Positions 43,651 through 53,359 of a DNA stretch of 64,000 nucleotides are shown here, piece by piece. Under the pieces are notes generated by a model that worked only from the letters and a program-made list of their open reading frames with translations, was not told the DNA's origin and made no database searches. This DNA is from Shimia sp040370365. Its GTDB lineage: Bacteria > Pseudomonadota > Alphaproteobacteria > Rhodobacterales > Rhodobacteraceae. Position numbers and translations under genes: made by a program. Numbering within the stretch: position 1 is the first letter of the stretch; the number at the start of each line of letters is the position of its first letter. The stretch is taken from positions 868,001 to 932,000 of the forward strand of contig NZ_BAABWQ010000002.1 in assembly GCF_040370365.1 (NCBI RefSeq). Direction: 5' to 3'.

Positions 43651-43681
43651 GTAGCCCCGTTTCAGTAGGTTTCGGGGCTGC
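43651..43681 (+). terminator. Terminator-like hairpin after aglK
   Basis: GTAGCCCCG (43651-43659) pairs with CGGGGCTGC (43673-43681), nine pairs including one G-U. It is 13 bases after the aglK stop. A T-run is absent (AAATTTG follows), so termination strength is uncertain. Confidence 0.5.
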
Positions 43682-43912
43682 AAATTTGTGGCGCGAAACG
43701 GCAATTCGGTGCAGACTTGTCCACATGATCCTGCAGCGCCACGAATCAAGCCAGACCTCGAGAGATCGGCAAAATGCCCCCAGAAACGAGGCTTTCTGGT
43801 TTTTCGTAAAATTCGCCGCAAATATGCGAAAATTTCCTGAATTTTCACCTTCGTTAATAAGTGGTCAAGACTTTATCTCTACCGGCATAAGTACGTCATG
43901 GGGATGTAAGAC

Positions 43913-44818
43913 ATGCTGCGTTTGAAAGAATTCATCGCACCTCTCTCAATATTGTTTTGCTGCGCTGCGCCGTTTGAGACGGCTGCGGAAACGCTAACCA
44001 TCGGCACGCTCACCGAGGGTATTCGAGAGCAAATGAAAATCTACGAGCCATTGGCAAACCACCTTGAAGCAAATCTTCAGGATGTTGGGGTCACAGAGGT
44101 GCGCGTGATGATGCTGCCATCATCGGACCAAATGGCCCGCGCTATGGGGCGTGGTGAAGTGGATGTTTTCTTTGACAGCGCTTTGGTTGCGGCCAAAGTT
44201 GCGCAAAACTCTGGTGCATCGCCCTTTATGCGCAACTGGAAGAACGGACGAAACAGCGATCACTCTGTGATTGTCGTGCGCGCAGACAGCGGTATCGAAA
44301 CGCTCTTTGATCTGCGCGGACAACGCATAGCCTTTGAGGAGCCCGACTCGACAACCGGTTTTCTCCTGCCCGCGCATATCATCTCAGAGCACGGCATCAG
44401 CCTTAGCGAAATTCGCTCGTTTGAAGCCCCCCCCGCCAGTGACGAGATCGGGTACATCTTTACCACAAATGACAAGAACTCAATTTACATGCTGGCGATT
44501 GGTCGTGTAGACGCCGCCGCAACCAACCCAGAGGGCTTTAGTTTGCTCCAAACGGTACGTCCTGAAGAGTTTCGCGTGATCGCCAGTTCCCAATCTGTTC
44601 CCAGCCAAGTTTTGCTGACCCGCAGGTCACTGGACGAAAATCTGGTCAATCGCATGCGGGAAGAGCTCAGTGGGCTGTTTCGCACAACCGAAGGTCGCGC
44701 TGTGCTAAAGGCGTTTCACAATTCCGCTGGATTTGACGAATTTCCCTCCGGAAGCAAAGCAGCTTTCACCCCAATTTACCATATTCTCGAAGATCTTCAG
44801 CGCGCGGGGATTAATTAA
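43913..44818 (+). CDS. PhnD-like periplasmic binding protein paired with a sensor kinase
   Basis: A 301-residue protein with a signal peptide (residues 1-25, ending TAAE) and a PhnD/phosphonate-type type II binding domain: LTIGTLTEGIREQMKIYEPLANHLE, GEVDVFFDSALVAAKV, LFDLRGQRIAFEEPDSTTGFLLPA. No permease or ATPase follows; instead the next gene, two bases away, is a hybrid histidine kinase. This arrangement suggests a sensor accessory in the style of TorT or LuxP that passes ligand information to the kinase. The ligand is unknown and need not be a phosphonate. Confidence 0.85.
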   Translation: MLRLKEFIAPLSILFCCAAPFETAAETLTIGTLTEGIREQMKIYEPLANHLEANLQDVGVTEVRVMMLPSSDQMARAMGRGEVDVFFDSALVAAKVAQNSGASPFMRNWKNGRNSDHSVIVVRADSGIETLFDLRGQRIAFEEPDSTTGFLLPAHIISEHGISLSEIRSFEAPPASDEIGYIFTTNDKNSIYMLAIGRVDAAATNPEGFSLLQTVRPEEFRVIASSQSVPSQVLLTRRSLDENLVNRMREELSGLFRTTEGRAVLKAFHNSAGFDEFPSGSKAAFTPIYHILEDLQRAGIN

Positions 44819-44820
44819 CG

Positions 44821-47274
44821 ATGCCTGCGCAGCCCACATCCAGCAAACGAGTCAAGCGTGCCCGGCGATCTCTGACCTACGGGTTGGGGCGTCGTATGAC
44901 GATGTACTTTGGTTTGATGATTGGGGCGTTTGTAACAACGCTGATCTATTTGAACACGATCACACAACTGGAATTGGTTCATACCCGTTTCTCCGAACGC
45001 TCAGACTCCCTTGGCATCCTCATTCAAGAGGTCACGCTTCCCTATTTGTTTGACGGGCGCCCAGCCGAGCTTGACATCATCTACCAAGAGTTGATGCGCC
45101 AACCTGATATCCTCAGCCTGAAATTTGTTGATCCGAACGGGTACTTGTTGGTGAACGGCGCCTCAGACAGCAACGCGCTGTTCCTTGGTAAGGTCGAAGA
45201 TTCATTGCTGGCCTCCGCGCGAGATTCCGAAGTCACACAGATTCAAACTGATGACCGCCGCATCAAAGTGGCGGTGCCTGCCATTTATGGCAACGTGAAC
45301 TACGGAACCATTCGCTTCGATCTGGATGCCAGCGCGGCCAACCGCGAAGTTGATCTGGTGTTGCGCAGAAATTTGATGTTTGGCTTGTTTTTCACCCTGA
45401 CGGGCATCTTGCTCAGCATCTGGATTTCGCGGCGTTTGACCGAACCGCTTGCGCGGCTCAACAGCGCCACAGACCGCGCTGCCAAAGGCAATCTTAACCA
45501 ATCCATCGTGATCCGGACCAATGACGAGGTCGAAAGCCTCGCTGACAGTTTCAATTTGATGCTTGGGAATCTGCGCGCCTGGGTGAAGTCGCTAGAGGAC
45601 ACGCAGACCAAACTGGAAATTTCTGGGCTGGACCTGAACGCCAAGAACAACGAGCTTCAAATCGCAGCCGAACAAGCGAAAACTGCTGAACACGCCAAAT
45701 CACAGTTTTTGGCACGGATGAGCCATGAAATTCGCACACCGATGAATGGTGTGTTGGGAATGACGGAATTGTTGGCGGACACGGACCTGTCCCCCAATCA
45801 GCACGGTTTGCTGGAAGCCATCCACTCATCCGGCTCGACGCTGTTGCATATCATCAACGACATTCTCGATTTCTCGAAAATCGACAGCGGTCATATGACT
45901 CTGCATGAAGAACCATACCGCCCGATCGATTTGGTGGAAAACTGCGCTCAGATTCTCAGCTTCCAAGCCGCGCGGAACAATGTCGACATTGTCACCCGAA
46001 TTGCCCCTGATTTGCCAAAGTCACTTCTAGGCGACGCCGGCCGACTGCGGCAAATCATCATCAACTTGGTTGGAAATGCGCTCAAGTTTACCGACGAAGG
46101 CTACGTGCTTGTAAACGCCACATACGATGATCATGTGGACGGATCGATCATGAAAGTTGAAGTCTGCGACACGGGCTGTGGTATTCCCGCAGATCAACTG
46201 GACAGTGTGTTTGATCAGTTCACACAGGTGGATGGGTCCTACAGCCGCAGGCATCAAGGCACTGGCCTCGGTCTGGCCATTGCCAAAGGTTTTGTGGAGT
46301 TGATGGGGGGGCAGCTGACCGTGAAATCCAAGCTTGGCGTCGGAACCACTTTCACTTTCACTGTGCCAATAAAATTGCCAGACGCTGCCTTGCCGTTGTT
46401 GCCAATCGACACGGCCGATCTGAAGGGACTAAAAGTCCTCGTCATTGAGCCCGAGTCCACATTCCTGTTTGTTCTGAACGAAACGATTTCATCGTCATGG
46501 AATGCAAATGTCACCACCTGCACAAGTGGCTCTGAAGCTCTGAGGCAAGTCCAAATTGCACAAGAAAGCGACTCGCCCTTTGAAGTGATCTTGGTGGATG
46601 ACACCGTGCCTGAAATGAAAGACCAGACTTTGCTTTCGGCTCTGCGCAAAACAACCTCTGAGACAGGAGCAAAACTCGTTGTCGTGCGCTCGATCCACAA
46701 TGCATTAAAGCACAACGCCCCTGCGTCCAACGAAGTGGAATTGATAAAACCAGTTCAAGCCTTCAAGCTTCTGGCTGCGCTGGACACAACCCAAACCGCG
46801 GTTTTGTCTAGCATCGAGGCGGCCCAAACATCCGCTCCACACACGCATCAAAACGGTACCTCCAAATCCAACAAGCCCATCGCAGACGCGCTGATACCTT
46901 TTACCAACGACAAGTCCATTTTGATCGTTGACGACAACAAGACAAATCGAAAACTGATCGAGGTTTTCCTCACCCGGCTTGGGCTTTCGTTTCATTCTGC
47001 AAGCGATGGCGAAGAAGCCATTGCCATATTCAAGGATCATCAACCCGACCTGATCCTGATGGATGTGTCGATGCCCATTATGAACGGTTTGGACGCCACG
47101 CGCGAAATCCGCCATCTGGAAGCCGGAAATGGTGACGACCACACCCAAATCATTGGCCTGACCGCCCATTCCGCTCCAGAAGATCGCCAAGCCTGTTTGG
47201 ACAGCGGTATGAATGCGCATATGTCCAAACCCATCAAACTCAATCAGCTCAAGGACGTCATCGCGCAGCTCTAA
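44821..47274 (+). CDS. Hybrid sensor histidine kinase with two receiver domains
   Basis: An 817-residue inner-membrane kinase. Order: TM1 (~29-47), periplasmic sensor (~48-185), TM2 (~188-205), HAMP (~206-260), coiled coil, HisKA with H302 in MSHEIRTPMNG, HATPase with N, G1 and G2 boxes (NLVGNALKF, VCDTGCGIP, GTGLGLAIAKG), receiver 1 (~538-660), receiver 2 (~697-817) with phospho-acceptor D748 in LILMDVSMP. Receiver 1 keeps a DD in VILVDDTVP but has EP instead of the acidic pair. No DNA-binding output is adjacent. It probably reads the PhnD-like protein. Confidence 0.92.
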   Translation: MPAQPTSSKRVKRARRSLTYGLGRRMTMYFGLMIGAFVTTLIYLNTITQLELVHTRFSERSDSLGILIQEVTLPYLFDGRPAELDIIYQELMRQPDILSLKFVDPNGYLLVNGASDSNALFLGKVEDSLLASARDSEVTQIQTDDRRIKVAVPAIYGNVNYGTIRFDLDASAANREVDLVLRRNLMFGLFFTLTGILLSIWISRRLTEPLARLNSATDRAAKGNLNQSIVIRTNDEVESLADSFNLMLGNLRAWVKSLEDTQTKLEISGLDLNAKNNELQIAAEQAKTAEHAKSQFLARMSHEIRTPMNGVLGMTELLADTDLSPNQHGLLEAIHSSGSTLLHIINDILDFSKIDSGHMTLHEEPYRPIDLVENCAQILSFQAARNNVDIVTRIAPDLPKSLLGDAGRLRQIIINLVGNALKFTDEGYVLVNATYDDHVDGSIMKVEVCDTGCGIPADQLDSVFDQFTQVDGSYSRRHQGTGLGLAIAKGFVELMGGQLTVKSKLGVGTTFTFTVPIKLPDAALPLLPIDTADLKGLKVLVIEPESTFLFVLNETISSSWNANVTTCTSGSEALRQVQIAQESDSPFEVILVDDTVPEMKDQTLLSALRKTTSETGAKLVVVRSIHNALKHNAPASNEVELIKPVQAFKLLAALDTTQTAVLSSIEAAQTSAPHTHQNGTSKSNKPIADALIPFTNDKSILIVDDNKTNRKLIEVFLTRLGLSFHSASDGEEAIAIFKDHQPDLILMDVSMPIMNGLDATREIRHLEAGNGDDHTQIIGLTAHSAPEDRQACLDSGMNAHMSKPIKLNQLKDVIAQL

Positions 47275-47364
47275 TGCTTCAACCACGGGTGTATTGCGCG
47301 GTTTTTGTTTGTATCTACACGAAAGCCGTTGCAAGACTGGCCCGACTGTAAGCAGGGGAGCGTC

Positions 47365-48612
47365 ATGCCAGCAAATTCGAAGCGGGTTGTCGTCATCGGG
47401 GCCGGGATCAACGGCGCCGCCAGCGCATTGTGGTTACGGCGCGCAGGTTGCGAGGTCACGCTGATCGACCGCGCCGCTCCGGGCATGGCCGCATCCTTTG
47501 GCAACGCCTGCCTTTTGGCCAGCTGTGCGATGGTACCAAACGCCACCCCAGGCTTGGCACGCAAGGCCCCCGGCTACCTGCTGGACCCAAATTTTCCACT
47601 GTTTCTGAAGTGGGCCCATCTGCCGCGCCTCGCACCATGGTTCATGCGCTTTCTTGGCGCGTCCAATGACGCGGACGCACGCCGCATCAGCCGCGCTCTG
47701 ACCAGCTTAATTGGCGACAGCGTGGAGCAACACAAATCCCTTGCTGCGGGCACCGCTGCGGAACAATGGATCACCGACACTGACTATCTGTTTGCCTACA
47801 ACAACCGTGCCGCTTTTGACGCCGAAAGCTACGGCTGGGGCCTGCGCGCAGAGGCCGGGTTTGTACCCGAGCTGATCGAAGGCCCTGCCGTGCAAGACAT
47901 GGAGCCCATTCTCAGCCCGGACATAGGCTTTCTGGCGGTGACCAAAGACCACGGCTACATTCTCAATCCCGCGTCATATGTCCAAGCGCTGGTGGACACC
48001 TTCACCGGCATGGGAGGCACCTTTGTTCAAGCCGAAGTGCGCGATTTTGACCTCTCCGGCGGTGAGGTTCGCGCCGTGCGCACTGATCAAGGGCAATTTG
48101 ACTGTGATGCCGCCGTTTTGTCCTCCGGCATCTGGTCAAAACCCCTGATGCGCAAGCTGGGTATTTCGGTGCCTCTGGAGGCCGAACGCGGCTATCACGT
48201 CACGTTCAAAGGTCCCTCGATCAAACCCAACAACCCAATCATGATTTCTTCGGCAAAGTTTGTCGCCACCCCAATGGATCAAGGCCTACGCTGTGCAGGC
48301 ATCGTAGAATTTGCCAATTTGTCAGAGAAAAAATCCAAAGCGCCGTTAAAGCTGCTGCGCCGCAAAGTGGCCGAGGTCTTCCCCAACCTAACAGCAGAAA
48401 GCGACAGCGAATGGCTTGGCTTTCGGCCCTCGCTGCCGGACAGCCTTCCAATGATAGGCGAAATCGGCTCAAGCGGTGTCTTCGCCGCCTTTGGTCATCA
48501 ACACGTGGGCCTCACAGGGGGGGCCAAAACCGGACGGTTGGTCGCCGATCTCATCACCGGCAACACTCCCAACATCGATCTGGAACCGCACAACCCGCTG
48601 CGCTTTAGCTAG
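47365..48612 (+). CDS. FAD-dependent D-amino acid dehydrogenase-like oxidoreductase (DadA family)
   Basis: A 415-residue DAO-family flavoprotein. The dinucleotide-binding loop is VVVIGAGINGAASALWLRRAG; later regions GFLAVTKDHGYILNPASYVQAL, ERGYHVTF and WLGFRPSLPDSLPMIG with FGHQHVGLTGGAKTGRLVADLI are typical of DadA-like enzymes. It oxidises a D-amino acid or another amine and passes electrons to quinone. ATG 47365 has GGGGAG nine bases upstream. It stands 90 bases after the kinase gene and is convergent with hemY. Confidence 0.88.
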   Translation: MPANSKRVVVIGAGINGAASALWLRRAGCEVTLIDRAAPGMAASFGNACLLASCAMVPNATPGLARKAPGYLLDPNFPLFLKWAHLPRLAPWFMRFLGASNDADARRISRALTSLIGDSVEQHKSLAAGTAAEQWITDTDYLFAYNNRAAFDAESYGWGLRAEAGFVPELIEGPAVQDMEPILSPDIGFLAVTKDHGYILNPASYVQALVDTFTGMGGTFVQAEVRDFDLSGGEVRAVRTDQGQFDCDAAVLSSGIWSKPLMRKLGISVPLEAERGYHVTFKGPSIKPNNPIMISSAKFVATPMDQGLRCAGIVEFANLSEKKSKAPLKLLRRKVAEVFPNLTAESDSEWLGFRPSLPDSLPMIGEIGSSGVFAAFGHQHVGLTGGAKTGRLVADLITGNTPNIDLEPHNPLRFS

Positions 48613-48617
48613 GTAGA

Positions 48618-50111
48618 TTAAGCAGACTTGCGTGTGTTTGACGCGTCGTCTGAATCTTCGACAAGCGTCACAACGTCAGCCTCTACCACCTCTGCGTCTT
48701 CTGGCATCTCATCACCTTCGTCGGAATTGTCCTCCAACGCACCAATGATCAATGGCAACATCGCCGCCCCGGTCACACTCTGCGTTTCGGTCTCAGGTGG
48801 CGCCACCCAAGCAAGCGTGTCAAAGCTATGGCAATTGTCACAGGTCGGAGCCCAGTCCGCGTGAATGGCATGACAATTGTCACACACCCACTGCGGCCCG
48901 CGCGGCGCGCTCAGTGCTTTTGCCAGATAGCCTTTGACAACCGCATCGCTCGAGCCCTCGCCGCGCTCGATCGCGGCCATAATGGTCAGCGCGCGCTGTG
49001 TGGGATCACTCTCTTCCAATCCGCCCAGCGCCCGGCGGGCCTCCGGAAAATCTTCTGCGGCGATGAACAGCTCCGCCATGAGCATTTTGCTTTCGGAATG
49101 TGTGGCTGTGTTCTTCACAAGCCCCTTAAAGCGCTTGATCCGGGCCTCAGGGGTTTCGTCGGGCGCAATCTCGGCAAACGCGGCTGCCAAGTCTGGATGC
49201 GGTTGTGCGTCCCACGCCTTTTTCAGCAGACGTGTGGCATTGCGTGCCTTGCCTTTCTCAACATACCCCTGTGACGCCATCACCGCCGCTGGGATCAGAT
49301 CCGGCGACAGGCGGTTGGCTTCAATCGCCTGTTCGCGGGTCTCAATCGAGGCATTTTCGTCCAACACGTCTTTGGCTTCCGAAAGGGCCAAAACAGCATC
49401 GCGTCGGCGGTGCACATCGCGTGGCAATGCACCGTGTCTCAACTTCGCATTCAGGGTGCCACGCGCACCTTTCCAGTCTTTGGTCTCCGTTTGAAGGCGC
49501 AACAACGTATCCTGAACTTCCTCATGGCGCGGCTTAAGCGCAAAGGCCGTCTCTGCCAATTTGAGCGCCACATCCGTTTTGCCCGCGTCCAGCTTTTGCT
49601 TCATCAACCCGCGCACACCCACGAACCGCGTGCCTTCATCCGTCAGGAGCTTCTTGTAGGTCTCTTCCGCTTTCTTGGTGTCACCACTCATCTCTGCGGC
49701 CTGTGCCACGATCAGATTGGTCAACTGCGGCTGTTGCAGCATCTTTTCTGCTTTGCGCGCCTTTTCCATTGCGGTGCGCCCTTCGCCGGAGGCCAGCGCC
49801 ATCATGCTGTCAGACAGCGCTTGATAGCCACGTTTTTCCCGATTGCGGTCGAAATAGCGACTGATCGCGGTCTCATCCCCATTCAGGAATTTCAGCACAG
49901 CCACCAGCAACCCCAACAGCTTGATGCCCAGCCACACCGCTGCCACCAGCGCAATCAGGGCAAGCGCGGTATGGAACGGCCCAAGACTGTACTCCACCCC
50001 CGCCACCGTAACCATCACCCCGCCTTCGCTTTCAAGCAGGTAAATAGAGCCAAAGGTCAGTCCGGCGACAATGGCAACAAAGACAATAATTTTGATCATA
50101 GACCAGAGCAT
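48618..50111 (-). CDS. hemY: HemY-family TPR membrane protein
   Basis: A 497-residue protein with two N-terminal membrane helices (KIIVFVAIVAGLTFGSIYLL and a second at ~45-70) followed by TPR-like repeats and a C-terminal zinc-ribbon-like segment (WVCDNCHAIHADWAPTCDNCHSF). This is the HemY N-domain family found next to haem genes in Proteobacteria; its exact role in tetrapyrrole synthesis is not settled. It is not the protoporphyrinogen oxidase of the same name. ATG 50111 is preferred over 50177, which would overlap the gene upstream. Confidence 0.9.
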   Translation of the reverse strand: MLWSMIKIIVFVAIVAGLTFGSIYLLESEGGVMVTVAGVEYSLGPFHTALALIALVAAVWLGIKLLGLLVAVLKFLNGDETAISRYFDRNREKRGYQALSDSMMALASGEGRTAMEKARKAEKMLQQPQLTNLIVAQAAEMSGDTKKAEETYKKLLTDEGTRFVGVRGLMKQKLDAGKTDVALKLAETAFALKPRHEEVQDTLLRLQTETKDWKGARGTLNAKLRHGALPRDVHRRRDAVLALSEAKDVLDENASIETREQAIEANRLSPDLIPAAVMASQGYVEKGKARNATRLLKKAWDAQPHPDLAAAFAEIAPDETPEARIKRFKGLVKNTATHSESKMLMAELFIAAEDFPEARRALGGLEESDPTQRALTIMAAIERGEGSSDAVVKGYLAKALSAPRGPQWVCDNCHAIHADWAPTCDNCHSFDTLAWVAPPETETQSVTGAAMLPLIIGALEDNSDEGDEMPEDAEVVEADVVTLVEDSDDASNTRKSA

Positions 50112-50121
50112 GTAACGACCT

Positions 50122-51411
50122 TCAGTTGCTGTTTTGGGTTTGTGCCAATTCTTCGGCAGCCTTGGTGGCATCCGCACGGGTTTGCGCTTGGCTCACCCAC
50201 TCTGACATCACCCCTTTTGGCCCCTCGGCCAATGTCTCAAGTTCACTTAGCGCAGCAGCCAAATCGCCCGCCTTTAGCGCGGCTTCCGCCCGGCTCAGGA
50301 TCGCATCTGTGTCGGTGCCATCCCGCGCCTCAACTGAGCGCGCACCAAATTGGGTTTTCAGGAAATTACCCAACTTGTTACCGGCGCCCTCGTCGACTTT
50401 GTCAGTGCGCGCTTTGGCCAATGCGGACCGCGCAGCATCTGGATAGCTCTCGATCAAAGCAGTCAGAGTGACAACACCGTCATCTGCGTGCGCTTCAAGC
50501 ACCGGCACCACGTCCTCACCGGTGGACGACTTCAAATCTACCACCGCGGCGCGATATCCAGAACCGCTCTCCAAAGCCGCCACAATCCGCGCTACTGACG
50601 CGCGCGCCAGCGCTGCTTTGGCGGACAAATCAGCTTTGTCTTTCAGATCGGCCGCTTCTGCTTTCTGCGCAGACACCAGCTCTTTAAGATCCTTCACCTC
50701 ACGCTCATAAGCCGCAATCGCTGCCGCTCCCAAACCCTCGTTTAAGGGGCGTTTCTCTATGTCAGTCAGCCGTGCATCAAATGTGGCCACCGCCTCAGAC
50801 ACGGTGCCCAAATCGGCCGTGTGCGTCGCCAACATGTCTGAAATCCGCGAAATCTGCGCCACCGCCGCATCGGCAGCCTCCTGCGCTGCGCCTGCGGCTG
50901 TGGTGTTGGCACCATCTGCGGCGATCAGGTCTTGTTTTTGCGCCGCCAGCTCACTGCGCAACTCCGCCATCATCGCCTCTGTGTCCGCACCAAGCCCCAA
51001 TTGGTCACCAAAGAATACCGCCCCACCAAACCCGATTGCTGCTGCGATCACTCCGCCAAGCACCAAAGGTACAAAGCCAGTCTTTTGGGCGGGTTCTTGT
51101 TGCGGGGAGGCCGCAACAGGCGTTTCGATGTCCTCAGATGGCAGTTCAGAGACATCCTCAACGGACGGCTCATCCTCTTCAGGGTCGACCTCCAGACCAT
51201 CCTCTGCTTCAACGTCAGAGTCCTGTGGCGCTTCTGAAGGTTCTTCGACCTCAAGTGGCGTCGCATCCGGCGCAACCGCATCTTCCACGTCTTCAGCTGC
51301 TAGCTCTTCCACGATCTCCGCGTCATGAACCCCGTCAACCTCTTCCGCCGTAGCGGTTTCCTGATCAACTTGATCTTCGACTGGCTTATCCGACTTATCC
51401 GTGGTTCCCAC
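50122..51411 (-). CDS. Mitofilin-like membrane protein (COG4223)
   Basis: A 429-residue protein: an acidic, low-complexity N-terminus of about 110 residues (EVEEPSEAPQDSDVEAEDG and similar), one membrane helix (PLVLGGVIAAAIGFGGAVFF), a long coiled coil, and a C-terminal conserved domain. It is the alphaproteobacterial homologue of mitochondrial Mic60/mitofilin and is characteristically encoded between hemD and hemY. It likely shapes membranes or links the envelope. The start is GTG 51411 with AAGGG upstream. Confidence 0.88.
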   Translation of the reverse strand: MGTTDKSDKPVEDQVDQETATAEEVDGVHDAEIVEELAAEDVEDAVAPDATPLEVEEPSEAPQDSDVEAEDGLEVDPEEDEPSVEDVSELPSEDIETPVAASPQQEPAQKTGFVPLVLGGVIAAAIGFGGAVFFGDQLGLGADTEAMMAELRSELAAQKQDLIAADGANTTAAGAAQEAADAAVAQISRISDMLATHTADLGTVSEAVATFDARLTDIEKRPLNEGLGAAAIAAYEREVKDLKELVSAQKAEAADLKDKADLSAKAALARASVARIVAALESGSGYRAAVVDLKSSTGEDVVPVLEAHADDGVVTLTALIESYPDAARSALAKARTDKVDEGAGNKLGNFLKTQFGARSVEARDGTDTDAILSRAEAALKAGDLAAALSELETLAEGPKGVMSEWVSQAQTRADATKAAEELAQTQNSN

Positions 51412-51484
51412 AGGTCACCCTTTCGAATCCGTTTTTGGCAAATGCAGAACCAATCTAGGCGACCACAGCGTGCGCCTCAATGGA

Positions 51485-52180
51485 TCACCCTGCGTCTAAC
51501 AGTCCCGCCACCGCTTTTGCCATGGCATTTGCATCCTTTTTACACGCTAAAACAGTCTGTTCATGGTGAAAATCTCCCAAACTATCCCCGACAGCCTCGC
51601 TCATGGCGACAATATGTATCGGCGCACAAAATGGACCTTGGCGGGCAAACACCTCTGCCGCATATGGTGAAAAAAGAGGCACTATCACTGGCGATTTGCC
51701 GGACAAGAGGGATTTGGCAGCCGCGGACAACTCCCGCGCCAGCTGCCGATAGACTATCACTTCTCGGGTCGGAACCCCCGCCTCCGTAAGCCGAGTCGCC
51801 ACGTCGCCGCGCGATATTTCCCCGCGCAGATGCAATAGATGCCCCTTGGGAGCGTCGGCCAAAACCCGCGCATAAAGCGCCTCGGCATCTCCATCCGCGG
51901 CCACCGCTTGCCATCCGTTGGCCGCCGCCGCCCGCGCCGTTGCCGCACCGACACACCACGCAGGCAAGCGCCGTCCCGCAACCGCCGCAACCGCATTGCG
52001 CGAACTGAACACCACACCTGTGACGCCGGCAAAATCTACATCCTCTCCTTTGGGTTCGATCTCAACAATCGGCGATATCTCAATCGGCGCCACAACACCC
52101 AACGCCCGCAAGTGCGCCGCAAACCCTTCAGCATTGGCCAAGGGTCGGGTCAGCAAGATCGTTGGGGTCACATCCGCCAT
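51485..52180 (-). CDS. hemD: Uroporphyrinogen-III synthase HemD
   Basis: A 231-residue two-domain enzyme that cyclises hydroxymethylbilane. As usual for HemD the sequence is weakly conserved: ILLTRPLANAEGFAAHLRALG at the start, VVFSSRNAVAAV, WCVGAATARAAAANGW, LHLRGEISRG and LLSGKSPVIVPLFSPYAAEVF. Order with the mitofilin-like gene and hemY confirms it. It diverges from tsaD over 81 bases. hemC is not in the window next to it. Confidence 0.9.
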   Translation of the reverse strand: MADVTPTILLTRPLANAEGFAAHLRALGVVAPIEISPIVEIEPKGEDVDFAGVTGVVFSSRNAVAAVAGRRLPAWCVGAATARAAAANGWQAVAADGDAEALYARVLADAPKGHLLHLRGEISRGDVATRLTEAGVPTREVIVYRQLARELSAAAKSLLSGKSPVIVPLFSPYAAEVFARQGPFCAPIHIVAMSEAVGDSLGDFHHEQTVLACKKDANAMAKAVAGLLDAG

Positions 52181-52261
52181 AAGGCCTACCGGTGTTGTTT
52201 GAGACGCCCTCTGGTGTTACCTGCCACAGTATCCCGGCGCAACGGCAAGGACATTGGCGCA

Positions 52262-53359
52262 ATGACAGGCATGGTCACCATACTTGGAATCGAAAGCAGC
52301 TGTGACGACACAGCCGCCGCCGTTCTGCGTCAACCCGCTGACGGACACACCGAAATCCTCGCCTCCATTGTCCACGGACAGACCGATCTGCATGCGCCTT
52401 TTGGGGGGGTGGTGCCCGAAATCGCCGCGCGCGCCCATGCTGAGAAAGTTGATCTCTGTGTGGAGCAGGCCATTGCTGCCGCAGGCGTAGCGCTCAAAGA
52501 CATCGACGCCATTGCCGTCACCGCAGGTCCCGGCCTGATCGGTGGCGTGATCTCGGGCGTCATGTGCGCCAAAGGCCTTTCAGCCAGCTTGAATATTCCG
52601 CTCGTTGGGGTGAACCATTTGGCCGGGCACGCGCTAACCCCGCGCCTGACCGACGACGTCAAATTCCCCTATTTGATGCTGCTCGTGTCCGGCGGCCATT
52701 GCCAATTTTTGATCGTGCATGATGCCGCGCGCTTTTCCCGACTTGGCGGCACCATTGATGACGCCCCCGGCGAAGCCTTTGACAAAACCGCCCGTCTGCT
52801 GGGTTTGCCACAACCGGGCGGTCCAGCAGTGCAAGCCGAGGCTGAAAAAGGCGACCCCAAGCGCTTTCGGATGCCGCGCCCCCTTCTGGATCGCCCCGGC
52901 TGTGACATGTCTTTTTCCGGCCTCAAAACCGCGCTCCTGCGTCAGCGCGACACCGTCATCGCCGAGAAAAGCGGGCTCACCGTGCAAGACCGCGCCGATC
53001 TCTGCGCCGGCTTCCAAGCAGCCGTTGTCGATGTTTTGGCCGAAAAAACCCGGCGCGCGTTGACGCTCTATCTCGCGGAAAACCCCACGGAGCCGCTGCT
53101 TGCAGTGGCAGGTGGTGTGGCAGCAAACACCGCCATTCGCACTAAGTTAGAGACTGTTTGTGCAGATCTCGATGTGACATTCACCGCTCCCCCCTTGGCG
53201 CTCTGCACCGACAATGCCGCCATGATCGGCTACGCAGGATTGGAGCGCTTTCGTAGCGGAGACATCGACGACATGTCGCTTGTCGCCCGCCCGCGATGGC
53301 CGCTTGACCAATCGGCACCGGCACTTTTGGGATCAGGCAAAAAGGGAGCCAAATCATGA
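52262..53359 (+). CDS. tsaD: tRNA threonylcarbamoyladenosine transferase TsaD
   Basis: A 365-residue ASKHA-fold enzyme that, with TsaB and TsaE, adds threonylcarbamoyl to A37 of ANN-decoding tRNAs. Motifs: TILGIESSCDDTAAAVL, the metal-binding VNHLAGHAL (HxxGH), LLVSGGHCQ, DDAPGEAFDKTARLLG, and the late AVAGGVAAN with CTDNAAMIGYAG. ATG 52262 or 52271 can serve as start; the open frame runs further up over hemD but that part is a shadow. It overlaps gpsA by four bases. Confidence 0.96.
   Translation: MTGMVTILGIESSCDDTAAAVLRQPADGHTEILASIVHGQTDLHAPFGGVVPEIAARAHAEKVDLCVEQAIAAAGVALKDIDAIAVTAGPGLIGGVISGVMCAKGLSASLNIPLVGVNHLAGHALTPRLTDDVKFPYLMLLVSGGHCQFLIVHDAARFSRLGGTIDDAPGEAFDKTARLLGLPQPGGPAVQAEAEKGDPKRFRMPRPLLDRPGCDMSFSGLKTALLRQRDTVIAEKSGLTVQDRADLCAGFQAAVVDVLAEKTRRALTLYLAENPTEPLLAVAGGVAANTAIRTKLETVCADLDVTFTAPPLALCTDNAAMIGYAGLERFRSGDIDDMSLVARPRWPLDQSAPALLGSGKKGAKS

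Noticed and set aside
49410..50471. 353-residue plus-strand frame across hemY
   Set aside because: Rich in His, Arg and Gln, spans two real minus-strand genes; a shadow.
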